From Candidatus Nanohalarchaeota archaeon (GTDB taxonomy: Archaea > EX4484-52 > B79-G9): DNA of 44,042 bases. Numbering within the stretch: the first letter of the stretch is position 1; each line of letters starts with the position of its first letter. The notes below the pieces were generated by a model, which did not search any database, was not told the DNA's origin, and worked only from the letters and a program-made list of their open reading frames with translations. The translations under genes and the position numbers were made by a program. Of the stretch, positions 7,291-16,300 are shown in pieces. The DNA lies in the NCBI GenBank assembly GCA_030634545.1, contig DAOWAN010000004.1, forward strand, positions 1 through 44,042, read 5' to 3'.

Positions 7291-8121
7291 ATGAACGACA
7301 CAATAATCTCTTTCAAAGAAAAAAGAGATGAACTCAACTCGCAGGTAAAACAGCTTCTATTGGAAGTAAAATCTCAAAGAGACAAGCTTAATTCCATTGA
7401 TGTAAAAATAAACGACCTGAGAAAAAAGAGAGATGCAAAAAATAATTTGGTTAAAGGTCTGACAAAGAAAAGAAAGACTATCGTAGAAAAAATAAAAGAA
7501 CATAGAGCCACACTAAAACAAAATAATCGCGAGACTGCAAAGTATGAATCGAATCAGAAAGATCCTGAAAAACTTAAAGTGGAGATAAAGAAACTTGAAT
7601 GGGACATCCAGACAAGACATCATTCGATAAAGCAGGATGAGCAGATGCAAACGCGCCTTGAGATTATGGAAGGATCACTTGCACTTGTAAAATCACACGA
7701 AAAGTCAAGCAAGAAAATAAACAAATCCCGCGCAAAAATAAGTGATCTTGAAGAAGAACTCGAACTCATAGAGATGCTTATAGTAGACAATAACCACGCA
7801 GGCAAAGTAGAACATGAAAAACTCATAGTTCTATATAATCAGATTAAAGAGCTAAAATCAGAGTCTGCTCCGAAATTCAGGCAAATAAAAGAACTTAAAA
7901 AACAGGCAGATGATGCTCATAGTGAATATATTAATACTCTTAATCTGCAGAAAAAACAAAAAGAATCAAAAATGAAGGCAGAGATAAAACATAAAGAACT
8001 TGAAAAAAACCAGAGAGAAAAAGAGCTAAAAGAGAAAGCAGAGCTGCTATTTAAAGAATTCACAAAAGGAAAGAAACTCACCACAGATGAACTGATAATT
8101 ATTCAGGAATATGGGCAGTGA
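7291..8121 (+). CDS. Long coiled-coil protein (COG1340-like)
   Basis: 276-residue, nearly all-helical protein that is highly charged (K and E rich), with heptad-like segments such as EKRDELNSQVKQLLLEVKSQ and ISDLEEELELIEMLIV. It resembles the uncharacterised archaeal coiled-coil family COG1340. There is no signal peptide or TM segment, so it should be cytosolic. The C-terminal end (FTKGKKLTTDELIIIQEYG) is a short non-coiled module. The ATG at 7291 is preceded by AATTTTAAAAGG about 28 nt upstream and no SD, which suggests a leaderless mRNA separate from moxR. The function is unknown. Confidence 0.75.
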   Translation: MNDTIISFKEKRDELNSQVKQLLLEVKSQRDKLNSIDVKINDLRKKRDAKNNLVKGLTKKRKTIVEKIKEHRATLKQNNRETAKYESNQKDPEKLKVEIKKLEWDIQTRHHSIKQDEQMQTRLEIMEGSLALVKSHEKSSKKINKSRAKISDLEEELELIEMLIVDNNHAGKVEHEKLIVLYNQIKELKSESAPKFRQIKELKKQADDAHSEYINTLNLQKKQKESKMKAEIKHKELEKNQREKELKEKAELLFKEFTKGKKLTTDELIIIQEYGQ

Positions 8122-8189
8122 AGTTGAAAACTTGACGATTATGCGCCCAGCTGATTCTCGTAATATCTGAATAATAATAAATCAAAAAG

Positions 8190-8220
8190 AAAAAAGCTGT
8201 CCAAAGCATACGCCTTGGAC
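8190..8220 (-). terminator. Hairpin terminator after pilin copy 1
   Basis: Read on the minus strand, GTCCAAGGC (8212-8220) pairs with GCTTTGGAC (8199-8207) with one G-U pair and a 4-nt loop, and is followed by AGCTTTTTTC. It lies about 30 nt after the pilin stop and resembles the terminator after the second pilin cassette. Confidence 0.65.
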
Positions 8221-8250
8221 TGGTTGTTTTTTATTGAGTGATAAGCAATC

Positions 8251-8760
8251 TTAACACGAGGTATGGTGGCTACCACTTGTTGGCACGGAACACGAATAAG
8301 TATCTCCCATACCGATAGGTGCGACAACTTTTATTGCAACTGCACCTAAATCACCAGCATTAGTAGGGAATGCAGTTGTTGAAGTAACGGTGCATGTTGT
8401 CCCCTGGGTCGTTAAGCCTGCACAACCAGATATTACCTCACTTCCAACCAGTATCTGAATATTAGTCACATCAGCCGCAGTATATACATAAGTACCGGCA
8501 TTTTTAACAATCAGGGATACATTTCCTGTGTTATTCCATACAGCGGAAATTGATAATCTTGCATTTTTCTGCTGATTAAGATTAGCTAAATCACGTTCTG
8601 TGTCTGCACCGATGTCTTCCTGGATGCTCATAATCCATACATAAGCCATACCCGCAGCAGCAACTGTCATCATCAGAAGCAACACAATCGCAATCACTGG
8701 TGTAATACCTTTTCTCTTTGATCTGGTTTTCAAACCAAACATTTTTTTTACAATATTCAT
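8251..8760 (-). CDS. Type IV pilin-like protein, cassette copy 1
   Basis: 169-residue secreted pilin-type protein. After a basic leader (TRSKRKG) comes ITPVIAIVLLLMMTVAAAG, the class III signal peptide of archaeal pilins and archaellins; a prepilin peptidase (PibD/EppA type) should cut after the glycine. The mature part is beta-rich, with T/S-rich segments and paired cysteines (SGCAGL, TCTV, YSCSV and a terminal Cys), so disulphides are likely. The track begins at TTG 8775, but ATG 8760 has the SD GGTGAG 3 nt upstream. It sits 15 nt after the 62-aa membrane gene and has a near-identical paralogue 0.9 kb away. Whether it forms a pilus, adhesin or other surface fibre is unknown. Confidence 0.85.
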   Translation of the reverse strand: MNIVKKMFGLKTRSKRKGITPVIAIVLLLMMTVAAAGMAYVWIMSIQEDIGADTERDLANLNQQKNARLSISAVWNNTGNVSLIVKNAGTYVYTAADVTNIQILVGSEVISGCAGLTTQGTTCTVTSTTAFPTNAGDLGAVAIKVVAPIGMGDTYSCSVPTSGSHHTSC

Positions 8761-8775
8761 TATCTCACCTTCCAA

Positions 8776-8964
8776 TTATAATGCAAAAATTATAGACCTT
8801 AAAACAAAAAACAAGAGCAACATTATCACAGCCGCAGAAACTACGCCAAGCACAAGTCCGAACCCATATTCTATTCCGTTCTCCAGACCAGTATTATGTT
8901 TATCTGAATAACTGCTCGTCTTGACCATATTGTTTATCTTTCCAAGACTTTTTTGTTTACTCAT
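8776..8964 (-). CDS. 62-aa one-TM protein paired with pilin, copy 1
   Basis: Small protein with a soluble N-terminal half and one C-terminal membrane segment (LGVVSAAVIMLLLFFVLRSI) that ends four residues later. It shares SYSDKHNT, LENGIE and a GFG motif with the second copy at 9682-9870. The start ATG 8964 has SD GGAGGG. Its stop precedes the pilin start by only 15 nt, so the pair is translated together. The constant pairing suggests a membrane partner or chaperone of the pilin. No known family is recognised. Confidence 0.7.
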   Translation of the reverse strand: MSKQKSLGKINNMVKTSSYSDKHNTGLENGIEYGFGLVLGVVSAAVIMLLLFFVLRSIIFAL

Positions 8965-9013
8965 AATATTCCCTCCTTTTAAGGTACCAATTAGATAATT
9001 TTAGAGTCAGGGA

Positions 9014-9023
9014 CTATATATAG
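9014..9023 (-). promoter_or_regulatory. TATA box of pilin cassette 1
   Basis: CTATATATAG lies about 50-60 nt before the 62-aa gene. The minus-strand context (GTATAACAACCTATATATAG) closely matches the element before cassette 2 at 10061-10070, so the promoter was duplicated with the genes. Confidence 0.5.
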
Positions 9024-9091
9024 GTTGTTATACTACTTTGAGAGAATTACGGAAATCCTGTCAGAAAAATATAAATTATTTGCGAAATAAT

Positions 9092-9124
9092 AAAAAAAGT
9101 TATCCAAGGCATCCGACCTTGGAT
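9092..9124 (-). terminator. Hairpin terminator after pilin copy 2
   Basis: On the minus strand ATCCAAGG (9117-9124) pairs perfectly with CCTTGGAT (9102-9109), followed by AACTTTTTTTA. It ends the second cassette and separates it from the promoter of the first. Confidence 0.7.
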
Positions 9125-9150
9125 GTCTATCAATCATCACTCAATAAAAA

Positions 9151-9666
9151 CTAACATGAGGTGTGGTGACCACCCATTGTCGGCACAGAACAGGTATAAG
9201 TATCCCCCATACCGATAGGAGCAACAATCCTCATTGTAACTGCACCCAATTCACCTGCTGTAGTAGGAAATGCTGTTGATGAATCAACTGTACATGTAGT
9301 TCCCTGAGTACTTAAACTACCACAAGTTGTCGGCGTTATTACTTCACTTCCAACCAGTATCTGAATGTTACCCACATCATCCGCAGTGTAGACATAAGTT
9401 CCTGCATTTTTAATAATCATACTTATATCTCCAGAATCATTCCATACAGCGGAAATAGACAGGCGTGCATTTTTCTGCTTATTGAAATTAGCTAAATCAC
9501 GTTCTGTGTCTGCTGCGATGTCTTCCTGGATACTCATAATCCAGACGTAAGCCATGCCCGCAGCAGCAACAGTCATCATCAAAAGCAATACAATTGCAAT
9601 CACAGGAGTAATACCTTTCCTCTTTGACCTGGTTTTCAAACCAAACATATTATTAATGATTTTCAT
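9151..9666 (-). CDS. Type IV pilin-like protein, cassette copy 2
   Basis: 171-residue paralogue of the 8251-8760 pilin. The signal region SKRKG/ITPVIAIVLLLM is identical and the rest is very similar, including the C-terminal HHTSC. Differences cluster in the surface part (for example TPTTCGSL instead of SGCAGL). The start ATG 9666 is preceded by SD GGTGAG; the track's TTG 9681 is less likely. Such tandem duplicates often provide major and minor subunits or antigenic variants, but which is which cannot be told. It is the downstream gene of the promoter-proximal cassette next to rpoK. Confidence 0.85.
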   Translation of the reverse strand: MKIINNMFGLKTRSKRKGITPVIAIVLLLMMTVAAAGMAYVWIMSIQEDIAADTERDLANFNKQKNARLSISAVWNDSGDISMIIKNAGTYVYTADDVGNIQILVGSEVITPTTCGSLSTQGTTCTVDSSTAFPTTAGELGAVTMRIVAPIGMGDTYTCSVPTMGGHHTSC

Positions 9667-9681
9667 TATCTCACCTTCCAA

Positions 9682-9870
9682 TTATAACGCGAATATTACA
9701 GATCTTAAAATAAAAAACAAAAGCAACATCACCACAACCGCAGAAGTTGCGCCAAGCATAACTCCGAATCCATCTTCAATTCCGTTCTCTAAATCAGTGT
9801 TATGTTTATCTGAATAACTGCCGCCTGTGACATTATGGAGTATCTTCCTAAAACCCTTTAAATCGCTCAT
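9682..9870 (-). CDS. 62-aa one-TM protein paired with pilin, copy 2
   Basis: Paralogue of the 8776-8964 protein, with the same length, the motifs SYSDKHNT and LENGIE and a C-terminal TM helix (SAVVVMLLLFFILRSVIFAL). The N-terminal 15 residues diverge (MSDLKGFRKILHNV against MSKQKSLGKINNMV). The start ATG 9870 follows GAGGGGGT. It is 15 nt before its pilin partner. The conserved polar stretch next to the membrane is a candidate interaction site. The function is unknown. Confidence 0.7.
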   Translation of the reverse strand: MSDLKGFRKILHNVTGGSYSDKHNTDLENGIEDGFGVMLGATSAVVVMLLLFFILRSVIFAL

Positions 9871-10060
9871 AATCTTACCCCCTCTTAAATTACAAATAGG
9901 TCTTATACGATGATATGGGTGTTAATATGTGAAGTTTGTACACGATTCCCAATATTTGCTTTAAATCTTTTAAAAATTCTCATCGAACTTTACAGATTAA
10001 GCGTGAGATTACACTACACACAAATTGCGCAACAACATCCAATCTAATTTAGAATAAGGG

Positions 10061-10070
10061 CATATATATG
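10061..10070 (-). promoter_or_regulatory. TATA box of pilin cassette 2
   Basis: CATATATATG in the minus-strand context GTACAACAACACATATATATG, similar to the element before cassette 1. It lies about 190 nt before the 62-aa gene, so the leader would be roughly 165 nt. It begins just after the end of rpoK. Confidence 0.4.
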
Positions 10071-10087
10071 TGTTGTTGTACTGCCGA

Positions 10088-10107
10088 CAGATAGCAACTG
10101 CTATCTG
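10088..10107 (-). terminator. Perfect inverted repeat across the rpoK stop codon
   Basis: CAGATAGCA (10088-10096) and TGCTATCTG (10099-10107) are exact inverted copies separated by 2 nt. The right arm contains the last codon and the stop codon of rpoK. There is no T-run after it on the minus strand, so it may protect or process the 3' end rather than terminate alone. Confidence 0.5.
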
Positions 10108-10265
10108 ACTACAGTAATAGGTATAATATCCTTTCCAAACTCAAGTTTAGCAAGGTTAATAGGACTTGTCTCCTTGCTCTTGATCAGCGGAGGCGCCCCC
10201 ATTGATATCTGGAGCGCTCTTGCGCCAATAATCCTTGATTTTTCATATCTCGTATATTCTTCCAA
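10101..10265 (-). CDS. rpoK: DNA-directed RNA polymerase subunit K (Rpb6/omega homologue)
   Basis: Missing from the ORF track. The 54-residue translation contains [20 protein letters not shown] and ends [12 protein letters not shown], the hallmark of archaeal RpoK, which stabilises assembly of the RNA polymerase core. The start is TTG 10265, with the SD GGTGAT 4 nt upstream; that SD overlaps the TGA stop of the PAC2 gene, so translation is coupled. It is the last gene of the L44e-S27e-aIF2-alpha-Nop10-PAC2 string. The length is normal for archaeal RpoK. Confidence 0.92.
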   Translation of the reverse strand: MEEYTRYEKSRIIGARALQISMGAPPLIKSKETSPINLAKLEFGKDIIPITVVR

Positions 10266-10270
10266 AAAAA

Positions 10271-11056
10271 TCACCCGATGTATCCTAATGAATCATCATG
10301 CTCCTTTGAATGTGTTGCAAGCTTTGTCTGAAGATTCTCTATTTTTTCAATCATTTTCTCAATTTCCTTGACTTTTTTCTCAATCTTAGTCATATCAAGG
10401 GTAATATTTAAATATTTTACCAGTACCTCAAGAACCACCTCAGTAGACTTTGGATCTGAAAGCAAAAGCCCGGATGTCTCACCCATAAGGCATACGCCAC
10501 TGATACCTCTCTGCTGTCCGAGACTGATAAGAAGCCCTGAAGCGCCAATAATCTGCCCTATACTTGTATCTTTAAACTGGACACCCAGCTTCTCAAAGGT
10601 CTTGACCTTATCTGCTGAAACAGCAGCGCCAAACACTTTGGAGGACTCCTCGTTTAACTCTCCGGTACCGAAGCCACCTATTGTTATCATCTCTTTCACA
10701 CCTAAAGTCTCAAGAGTATCAAGAATAACGTCTGCAATCACATAATGACCCTGAGGATCCATACTCTGTGAATCACCTATCAATATCACCATATCCCTTT
10801 CTGCCTTTGACTTGGCTTTGTAATAATAAAATTCATTCTTAAGACCGACAATCATCCCGTTCTTTGCAGGATCCATCAGTACAACCGGCGGGAAGTGCGG
10901 CGAAAAAAGTTCAGCAAACTTCACAGCACCAAGCTCGTCTACAAGATATCCTGCGGCATTGCGCCCGATATACCCGATACCCGGCAATCCTTCAATAAAA
11001 ACTGGATTGTTCAGTTTCGGCTTACTCAAAAATCTAACCTTAGTCTCTCGAACCAT
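10271..11056 (-). CDS. PAC2-family proteasome assembly chaperone
   Basis: 261-residue cytosolic protein of the PAC2 / proteasome assembly chaperone family, which in archaea is thought to help 20S proteasome maturation. It shows [20 protein letters not shown] near the N-terminus, [21 protein letters not shown] and a helical C-terminus ([20 protein letters not shown]). The ORF track extends to 11161, but ATG 11056 has the SD GGAGGAG and corresponds to the family start (MVRETKVRF). The gene overlaps the end of nop10 by 17 nt, which implies coupled translation. Confidence 0.85.
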   Translation of the reverse strand: MVRETKVRFLSKPKLNNPVFIEGLPGIGYIGRNAAGYLVDELGAVKFAELFSPHFPPVVLMDPAKNGMIVGLKNEFYYYKAKSKAERDMVILIGDSQSMDPQGHYVIADVILDTLETLGVKEMITIGGFGTGELNEESSKVFGAAVSADKVKTFEKLGVQFKDTSIGQIIGASGLLISLGQQRGISGVCLMGETSGLLLSDPKSTEVVLEVLVKYLNITLDMTKIEKKVKEIEKMIEKIENLQTKLATHSKEHDDSLGYIG

Positions 11057-11228
11057 TTTTAACTCCTCCACATTCCTTTTCATAATGAATTTCCATTTTT
11101 GCCATCCGCCTGTATTTACCATACCTGTCCTCTGGCGAAAATTTCGCTGGTTTAGGATCATGTGTCACAGACATGCATCCCGGACAGTTCTCTTTTAATG
11201 TATATTGTTTGCATTTCTGACAAAACAT
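11040..11228 (-). CDS. nop10: Nop10, H/ACA ribonucleoprotein subunit
   Basis: 62-residue Nop10, the small zinc-binding subunit of the H/ACA RNP that pseudouridylates rRNA with Cbf5, Gar1 and L7Ae. The N-terminal zinc ribbon has CQKC and CPGC, followed by the conserved THDPKPAKFSPEDRYGKYRR. It lies between aIF2-alpha and the PAC2 gene, its usual position in archaea. A GGGTGAG sequence lies upstream, just after the aIF2-alpha stop. The C-terminus overlaps the PAC2 start. Confidence 0.92.
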   Translation of the reverse strand: MFCQKCKQYTLKENCPGCMSVTHDPKPAKFSPEDRYGKYRRMAKMEIHYEKECGGVKNGSRD

Positions 11229-11255
11229 AATATGCGCTACGATAATCTCACCCGT

Positions 11256-12029
11256 TCACTTCTGTCTATGAAGAGATGCTTCGCCGCCGTTCTTTGTAAT
11301 ATAATCAATCACTTTATCTGAACTCTCTTTCAATATCTTCTCACATTCCAGATAATCTCCTGAACTGACTTTAAATGAATACTTTGGCGCATTAATATAG
11401 GCAACTTCCACCTTGTCATTATCAACTAAGGCAAATCCCTTCTTGATTATCTCAATTCCATTTGACTTATAGCACATGACTTCAAGTATCCCGTTGATCC
11501 TGACTTCCTTTGGTTTGATATTCTTTTTGGCAACATCCTCAATCTTTTTTGCCCATTCTTCTGAAACACCATCTTTGACCAGCGCCTGCGCACCTTCACT
11601 TGCAGCTACCTCAAACATAGCATACATAAGACCATATGTCTCCTGTAGTTCGAAACCGGTCTTCTTATATGCATCCTCAACACTTAAACCCATCTCTTTT
11701 GCAACCATTGAAAATAGATTATCTGCTTTTTTCTCATTCTTCCATTCGGTCTTCTTATCCCTTTCGGTTGTCGGCTTGACTCTTTTCAGCGAGAGATTGA
11801 TATATCCTTTTGACTTGTCAATAGAAATAACTTTTGCAACCTTTTTATTGCCCACAGAGAGATACTTTCTGATATCCCTTATCCATGTGCTTGCGACTTC
11901 TGAGATATGTATCATTCCAGACTTGTTTTTATATTCATCAAGTCTTGCAAAAGCACTGTTTGGATTGATATTACTGATAGTAACAATAACATACTCATCA
12001 ACTTCCGGAAAATCCTTATAATTATACAT
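11256..12029 (-). CDS. eif2a: Translation initiation factor 2 subunit alpha
   Basis: 257-residue aIF2-alpha, part of the heterotrimer that brings initiator tRNA to the small ribosomal subunit. It has an N-terminal S1/OB domain (VDEYVIVTISNINP to INLSLKRV), a helical middle domain and a C-terminal alpha-beta domain (RINGILEVMCYKSNGIEII). The track adds a hydrophobic N-terminus from 12095, which is not part of the family. ATG 12029 (MYNYKDFPEVDEY) follows the SD GGTGGAG and is the real start. The gene is followed by nop10. Confidence 0.93.
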   Translation of the reverse strand: MYNYKDFPEVDEYVIVTISNINPNSAFARLDEYKNKSGMIHISEVASTWIRDIRKYLSVGNKKVAKVISIDKSKGYINLSLKRVKPTTERDKKTEWKNEKKADNLFSMVAKEMGLSVEDAYKKTGFELQETYGLMYAMFEVAASEGAQALVKDGVSEEWAKKIEDVAKKNIKPKEVRINGILEVMCYKSNGIEIIKKGFALVDNDKVEVAYINAPKYSFKVSSGDYLECEKILKESSDKVIDYITKNGGEASLHRQK

Positions 12030-12112
12030 ATGCTCCACCAGTAAAACAACACTATGCAATAAGAGAGCAAATATTATAAAGATATCCGCCAACATCTACT
12101 TACAGCACAGAC

Positions 12113-12289
12113 CTAATTCAGAACGCGCAATACAGTTGTCATTATCTCAGAAGCGCCGCCAGTATTCCTGACAAGAATCTCCTGACATACAAGGCACTTT
12201 ACGTCCCCTGCAGCTTTATTATAAACATTCTGCTCATTATTACACTTTTTACACTTGACTTTCAGAAACTTTCCTGTAATATCACTCAC
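12113..12289 (-). CDS. rps27e: Ribosomal protein S27e
   Basis: Missing from the ORF track. The 58-residue translation (SDITGKFLKVKCKKC..., then CLVC and NTGGASEIM) matches archaeal S27e, a zinc-ribbon protein of the small ribosomal subunit with two CxxC pairs. The most likely start is GTG 12289. The sequence AGGTGAG overlaps this codon, so the SD for it is not clear, but no other start fits. It lies between L44e and aIF2-alpha, the classic archaeal order. Confidence 0.9.
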   Translation of the reverse strand: MSDITGKFLKVKCKKCNNEQNVYNKAAGDVKCLVCQEILVRNTGGASEIMTTVLRVLN

Positions 12290-12346
12290 CTGCGTATGAT
12301 TTTTTTATTGCAACATAACTATCAAAAAGAGATTAAGAATCGCGTC

Positions 12347-12667
12347 TTATGACTTCAGAATCTCAAACTTCTTTGCCCGAAGAGCTACCCGTGCCTGATT
12401 CTTCTTACCGCATTCCTTACACTTATAGCGAAGCATAATCTTATGCGAGGTCTTTGCCCCGAACTTCGAGCCGTGCTCAATCTTAGGATAAGGAGAGCCT
12501 CCATATCCTTTATGAAGATAACCTGTCTTTCTTCTTGTGCCTGCCTTAAGCGCACTACCGGATCTTCGCCCCGCAGTCTTCACCTGCTCTGTAGTCTGTG
12601 CTGTATGCTTCCTGCATGTCGGACAATGCCTTGTAACATCTTTTGGTACCTTAATCTTAACCACCAT
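12347..12667 (-). CDS. rpl44e: Ribosomal protein L44e
   Basis: 106-residue large-subunit ribosomal protein with two zinc-binding CxxC pairs (HCPTCRKH and CKECGKK) and the basic middle part (GSALKAGTRRKTGYLHKGYG) typical of L44e/L36a. The track starts at TTG 12670, but ATG 12667 gives the normal N-terminus MVVKIKVPKD. No clear SD is present. TATA-like stretches (TTTATAAAGG and CATATATTG on the minus strand) lie about 50-75 nt upstream. It is the first gene of the ribosomal cluster. Confidence 0.93.
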   Translation of the reverse strand: MVVKIKVPKDVTRHCPTCRKHTAQTTEQVKTAGRRSGSALKAGTRRKTGYLHKGYGGSPYPKIEHGSKFGAKTSHKIMLRYKCKECGKKNQARVALRAKKFEILKS

Positions 12668-12744
12668 CAATAATTAGAAATTGATAATCCCAATAATATC
12701 AACCTATCTAAAATACAATATATGTAGCGCTTACCTTTATAAAG

Positions 12745-13320
12745 TTAATGCCCGCCAACTTCCCGGACTTTTCCGGCATTCACAAACATCATACAAAAAT
12801 TCTTCGGGCAAAGAACAGTATCTCCTGGTTTCCAGGGTCCATAAGTTTTCAGGTCCTCCCCCACAAATTCAGGTATCTCCTCAATAATCCTTATCTTTGA
12901 AAAACCATCTGAAACAATCTCTGTTGCGTTTTCTTTTGCAATGCCACTATTTTTGGGAGATATCACAGACTCTAATACCTTGCGCTCATCAGCAATCTTC
13001 TTTTTTACATCCTCAAATAATCTCCTCTCTGAAGGCAAAACATTTGCCATATCCATACCGGTCCTTGCAGATTTCACAGCACCGTTGACAAGCTTGGTCT
13101 CCCGTGTATCATAAATTGATTTCACAACAGGTCCGATATTTTCAATCTCTTTCTTTTCCCTGAAACTAAAATCTTTCCCTCGCGCCATAACCTTTTTTTT
13201 GCGCAGAATATATTCCTGTACGACCTGATAGAAATTAGCATCCAGCTTGCAAAGCCCGGAGGACGATCGCTCATTTTTCTGGATTTCGCGCAGATACTTG
13301 AAGGTTATCATGTCGGACAT
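12745..13320 (-). CDS. GINS complex subunit (Gins51-type)
   Basis: 191-residue subunit of the archaeal GINS complex, which joins MCM and GAN/Cdc45 in the replicative helicase. The N-terminal part is helical (ITFKYLREIQKNE...FYQVVQEYILRKK). The C-terminal part, PEFVGEDLKTYGPWKPGDTV, is the small B domain placed at the C-terminus, as in Gins51 (Sld5/Psf1 type). The ATG at 13320 has an AT-rich TATA-like TTTTTATTAATTTAG about 25 nt upstream and a palindrome TTAGCGCTAA at 13331-13340, so it may have its own leaderless promoter. It is adjacent to the ribosomal cluster as in many archaea. Confidence 0.85.
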   Translation of the reverse strand: MSDMITFKYLREIQKNERSSSGLCKLDANFYQVVQEYILRKKKVMARGKDFSFREKKEIENIGPVVKSIYDTRETKLVNGAVKSARTGMDMANVLPSERRLFEDVKKKIADERKVLESVISPKNSGIAKENATEIVSDGFSKIRIIEEIPEFVGEDLKTYGPWKPGDTVLCPKNFCMMFVNAGKVREVGGH

Positions 13321-13360
13321 ATCTCACTAATTAGCGCTAAATTAATAAAAATCCATCCAC

Positions 13361-16300
13361 TCACGCAATCTCAACACTATAACTCTCTGATTCGTCTGCA
13401 TTTTCGACATCATACATCGCATAGGCTTTTGCAGGCGCAGCAAATACAATGCCCTCGTTGACTGCCTTCAAATTATAGCTAAATGTTTCACTTCCGAGCG
13501 ATCCGATATAGAAATAAACATTGTTTCCTGACAACTCATACTCTACAATATTTTCGCTTCTGCTGATTGCCCTTTCAAGAGATTTTTCATCAACCACAAA
13601 TCCCGGGGGCACAACATCCTCTACAACAACATAATAGACCTTATCTCCACTGCATGAAATACTGATTGTTACTGGCAGTGTATCACCGACACCTACTTTT
13701 GTGCGCGAAAGCTTCTTTGTGATACCAAGTGTCTTTTCATTGATGTCCTCCTGCAGTCGGACCTGCTTTACATTCAAAGTATAATATACTGTACCAGTAC
13801 CATCTTTGGAAAACTTCAAAATATTTTTCCCTACTTTATAATCAAGTCCAATATCATATACTACAGCCCTGTCATTTTCTGAAACATCGTAATTGCCAAC
13901 ATGCGCATTGTTTAGAGATACACTTATCTTTCCATCGACAGAATCACGACTTAGCTGCGCATATTCTGTAATTGTCTTTAGAACTGCTGCGGTGTCACTT
14001 GTCTGCCCCCAGCCATAGCTGCCGCGCCTGGATAGAAGCCATTCCACACTTCCCTGTACACTATCATGATACTGCGCATCTCCTGAATTAATCAGTGCGA
14101 GAGTTGCTGTAGCTGTAGTTGTTACAGCACCGCCAAGACTGTAAGAGTAATAGCTTGTACTTTTATCATCACTCCAGTACACGTTATTCCCGTCAGCCTT
14201 TTTCATACTATCAAGTTTCGATAGTACTCCTGGAAGATCTGATGTGTCACCTGCTTTTTCAAGACAGAGTGCATAAAGCGCAATGACATAAGGGCTCTTC
14301 ATATCCCCTGCTTTGTATTTCCCTGAAAGATAGTCCATCGCTCTTTTGACTGTAGATGATTTTTCATCCATGCCTGAGTTGAGCAATGCATGCGCAACTG
14401 AGGCAGTCATAGTCATATCCTCTTTTGAAAGATGTCCTGATCCTCTAAATGAGCCATCGGATTTCTGCACTGATGAGAGGTAGTTCTGTGCTCCGCTGAT
14501 ATAGACATCATCTATAAAGAATCCTGCATTTCTTGCCTCTGCAAGCCCGTAGAGAACGTACGCGCACATGAACACTTTGGTCTGGTCATTTTTATACCAT
14601 CCCCATCCCCCGTTGCTATGACGATAACCGTAAATCTTCTGCAAGCCGGAGATTATCATCTTATCCAGTTCACTTTCGAACCCAGGTGCCAACTGTCCGG
14701 ACTTTGCAAGATACTGCTTCACAATAATATCAGGGTAAAGTCCGCTCATCACCTGCTCTGCACAGCCATGTGGGTAATGCGCAAGCTGCTCTATGCTGTC
14801 AAGTGAAACTGCTTCCAAAGACGGCTGTATCACAAGACCCGCACTTGTAAATTCCGGGATGGCGCCATCAAATATCTCGAACTCTACTTCATTATTCTCA
14901 ACAACGCCGGAATAAACAGCACTCTTAATCTCTTCCTTTGGCTTAACCAGAGCCATCTTTGTCAGCCCGTCAGAGACACTACCATCAACTGAATAAGCAA
15001 GAAAACTCATATTTGCATAGCCGTAGCCTGTAAACTTTACCCGCCACCTTGCGCTCTTTGAACTGTGCGCCGGCACTACAACGGTTTTGACTGGCTCGCC
15101 GGATATGATCCTGAATTTGGATGAGGATACACCGCACCTTTTGGTAGATGAACTTACACATAATCTGCTCTCAACTGCTTTATCCAGATTATTGAATACA
15201 ACCATACTTACTGTAATCTCATCTCCGACGGTAACCTCTGTGGGCGGTGCCGCTTTCACAAAATAATCCATCTTAGATATGACGCTGTCCTTTGCACTGC
15301 CGACTTCGGCGTTCATGGTTGCTGCAAGCGCCTCAATCCTCCATGAAGTGACTGTATCGGGCAGCATTACTGGCACCTTTACCTTCCCTGCGCTGTCGGT
15401 GCGAAGTGACGGTATCCATAACGCAGTATCCGGAAAGCTGGTCCTTATCTTTATATCAACTGGAACAATTCCCTCATCTTTCCACATTGAGTCTTCTGCC
15501 AATACTTCCTCATAGCGTCCTCCCATAGCTGTCGGCGCGTTTATTGAGCGCATCATGCCTGAATCATCATAACTATCACCGGTCTCAACTGAAGCCAGTT
15601 TAGACATGGAACCGGTGGTCATATAAAACATTAAAAAAATACCTACAACAAAAACAGTGAGAAATGCAAACACCACGATAGATGATATAACAGTCACGAT
15701 TCTCGATTGGCTGCCATACTTTATGCCCTCACCAAGATATGAGATAAGCAACATAATCATCCCAATCACAAAAGACAGCAGAATCTCCACTTCGGGCTCA
15801 TATAATCTAAGAACCGCAAGAAGTAAAGGTAGAGCGGACATCATCCCCCCGGCGAAGCCAAGAGATGCAAGCCACTTGCAGCCCCGTCCTTTTATTAAAG
15901 CGCCATAAACTCTTTCAACCACAGAAATCAGTACCATAACACTTCCTACACCAAATAATAAGAATCCGATATCTTCATCCTCCACAATGTCCATCATAGC
16001 AAGCAAAATTGTCCCGATTATAACAAATATTCCGCTGACACCAAGAGCAAGGAACCTCTTATCAGCACCCTGATAATTGTGTATTTTCTTTCCTTTTTTC
16101 ATATACTTAAGATACAAAGCATATCCTGAAACAAGAATCAAGACAAGCATTCCAAGACTGAAAAAGAGATAGCCATTACCATAATTTCTCGGATTTCTGG
16201 TCGCAATACTGTTCTGTGTGCCTGCCTCACCGAAAGAATAGAGAGCTGCAAACGGGGTGAATTCATAATTCTTAAGAAGCATGATAGATTCATCAACAAC

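Noticed and set aside
11228-11258. Readthrough fusion of aIF2-alpha with Nop10 (same frame, no stop between them)
   Set aside because: Both proteins have normal ends, and a GGGTGAG sequence lies before nop10; the shared frame over 27 nt is likely chance.
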